From: Oasisia sp. SBJ-2009
Taxonomy: Eukaryota > Annelida > Polychaeta > Sabellida > Siboglinidae
Direction: 5' to 3'
Length of the DNA: 64,000 bases
Assembly (NCBI GenBank): GCA_964017155.1
Contig: OZ024861.1
Coordinates: 14,458,412 to 14,522,411 of the forward strand
The position numbers were made by a program, and so were the translations under genes. Within the stretch, counting starts at the first letter, position 1, and each line of letters opens with the position of its first letter. The notes under the pieces were generated by a model that had not been told where the DNA came from, ran no database searches, and worked only from the letters and a program-made list of their open reading frames with translations. Shown piece by piece: positions 63,235 to 64,000 of this stretch.

Positions 63235-64000
63235 GTGAGCGACACAGACCCTCTGAGAATGCGACGCGCGAGTAGTGATGAACCCCACGCATGTCTAGTA
63301 TATCATTTCGTAGTTATCTGGGTAGTTTGGAACAACCTTTGTTTTCTCGTAAGGCTCTTCGCCATCGCTGTTATGTCTAGCCTTTGGCGTTACCTGTTTG
63401 TCGGCATAGCGCTCATGACATGGCCAAAGAGCTGGCCTGTTGGCACTGATCACTGTAGCATATGATATTGTTTCCAAGGCAATGTATCAACATATGCATT
63501 CGAACTCCGTCACTACCTAGATACAAATCCGCGTGCCGAGATATGTGTGACTGCAATAAATATGGGTCTCAAAACATCGAATGATCTCTACACTTGTCTT
63601 TGAAGGAAGACATGTCAAATGCGAACCCTTGAGTTACACTATTGCAAAGAAAGAGGCACTTGTATAGGTTGCCTTTGCATGCTGATTCCTAAGTATGCTG
63701 TTTCCAGTCGAGATGAATGCGTTGTGCTTGCTGCCATGACGGTCAAAGAATCATCTACTCAACTGTATTGAGTGGGTGTATGTGTACATGCGATAATGTG
63801 CGTGGCATTCGCCGCGCGAATGGTGCTTATGCATATCAGTGTTAAGATACTTTCCGCAGTGCGATCTCGACCTCTTACACAAGTCTCGTTTTATGTGCAT
63901 TATTTGGCATCATATTTTGACATTGTGTATCTTGAAATACATCATATAGCGTGAAAAATAGCTCAATCAATCGTCTGAGTAAAACGTTTCGATTGTGAGA
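63235..64000 (+). repeat. Partial repeat unit 29 (5' part) at right edge
   Basis: First 766 bases of the next unit, cut by the window edge before the TATA-like and promoter-like segment. No private base noticed. Confidence 0.97.

Larger units (their letters stand above)
1..64000. repeat. Head-to-tail tandem array of a ~2.25 kb unit (macrosatellite-like)
   Basis: The same sequence recurs every 2246-2255 bases from edge to edge, always in the same orientation, with nothing between copies. The core is 2236 bases plus one G-run of 10-19. Unit map, as relative position counted from GTGAGCGACACAG: 1-720 nothing recognised; 885-894 TATA-like; 1006-1011 E-box; 1052-1057 AATAAA after A6; 1245-1252 ETS-type site; 1272-1279 CRE; 1328-1339 ATGGCG/TISU-like; G-run from 1360; the remaining ~880 bases nothing recognised. 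Copies differ by a handful of bases. No family name is recognised. A satellite, an amplified non-coding transcription unit, or an assembled concatemer of a circular molecule all remain possible; differences between copies favour a real chromosomal array. Confidence 0.98.

Noticed and set aside
1..64000. rDNA, 5S, histone, U-snRNA or spliced-leader cluster
   Set aside because: None of the conserved sequences of these genes could be found on either strand of the unit.
1..64000. CRISPR array or other bacterial repeat system
   Set aside because: The units are 2.25 kb with no short repeat-spacer structure, no cas genes and no bacterial gene organisation.
1..64000. Integrated small circular virus or plasmid concatemer
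   Set aside because: No replication protein or capsid frame exists in the unit. A non-coding circle (eccDNA) cannot be excluded, but differences between copies and domain structure favour a chromosomal array.
1..64000. Kinetoplast minicircle-type repeat
   Set aside because: The GGGGTTGGTGTA conserved block was not found, and the composition is not AT-rich enough.
1..64000. Tandem transposable element or LTR unit
   Set aside because: No terminal repeats, target duplications, primer-binding site or transposase/reverse transcriptase frame seen.

Overview
The whole 64 kb window is one uninterrupted head-to-tail tandem array. Each repeat is about 2.25 kb. Phased on the GTGAGCGACACAG motif (an arbitrary choice), there are 28 complete units (271..63234), a 270-base partial at the left edge and a 766-base partial at the right edge. 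No unique flank, second repeat family, transposon end, tRNA, rRNA or recognisable protein gene is visible, so the array continues beyond both ends.

Unit lengths are 2246-2255 bases. Almost all of that variation comes from one G homopolymer of 10-19 bases. Subtracting the G-run leaves exactly 2236 bases in 24 of the 28 units. The other four are 2235 (unit 13), 2238 (unit 23) and 2237 (units 25 and 27). Unit 22 is 2236 only because four single-base indels cancel. By eye, units differ by about zero to eight substitutions, so the array is highly homogenised or young.

Within a unit, an AT-rich stretch ends in a TATA-like sequence. It is followed by about 430 bases dense in CpG that carry an E-box, an ETS/GABP-type site, a perfect CRE and an ATGGCG (YY1/TISU-like) element, then the G-run. 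This combination is typical of ubiquitously active metazoan RNA polymerase II promoters. With undepleted CpG, about 45% GC by eye and no bacterial gene structure, it suggests an animal nuclear genome, perhaps an invertebrate such as an arthropod. That assignment is inference.

The reading frames (up to 249 codons from a TTG, 201 from an ATG) resemble no family I recognise. One is reset between three frames by the G-run length, and most substitutions in the frames change amino acids, including a stop. I therefore annotate a satellite-like or macrosatellite array with a possible promoter per unit and no supported protein gene.

Two zones differ. Units 10-11 share a dense patch of variants and look like a recent duplication. 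Units 23-28 are almost identical with G13 throughout, and most single-base indels in the window fall in units 22-27, which points to recent amplification, an assembly problem, or both.
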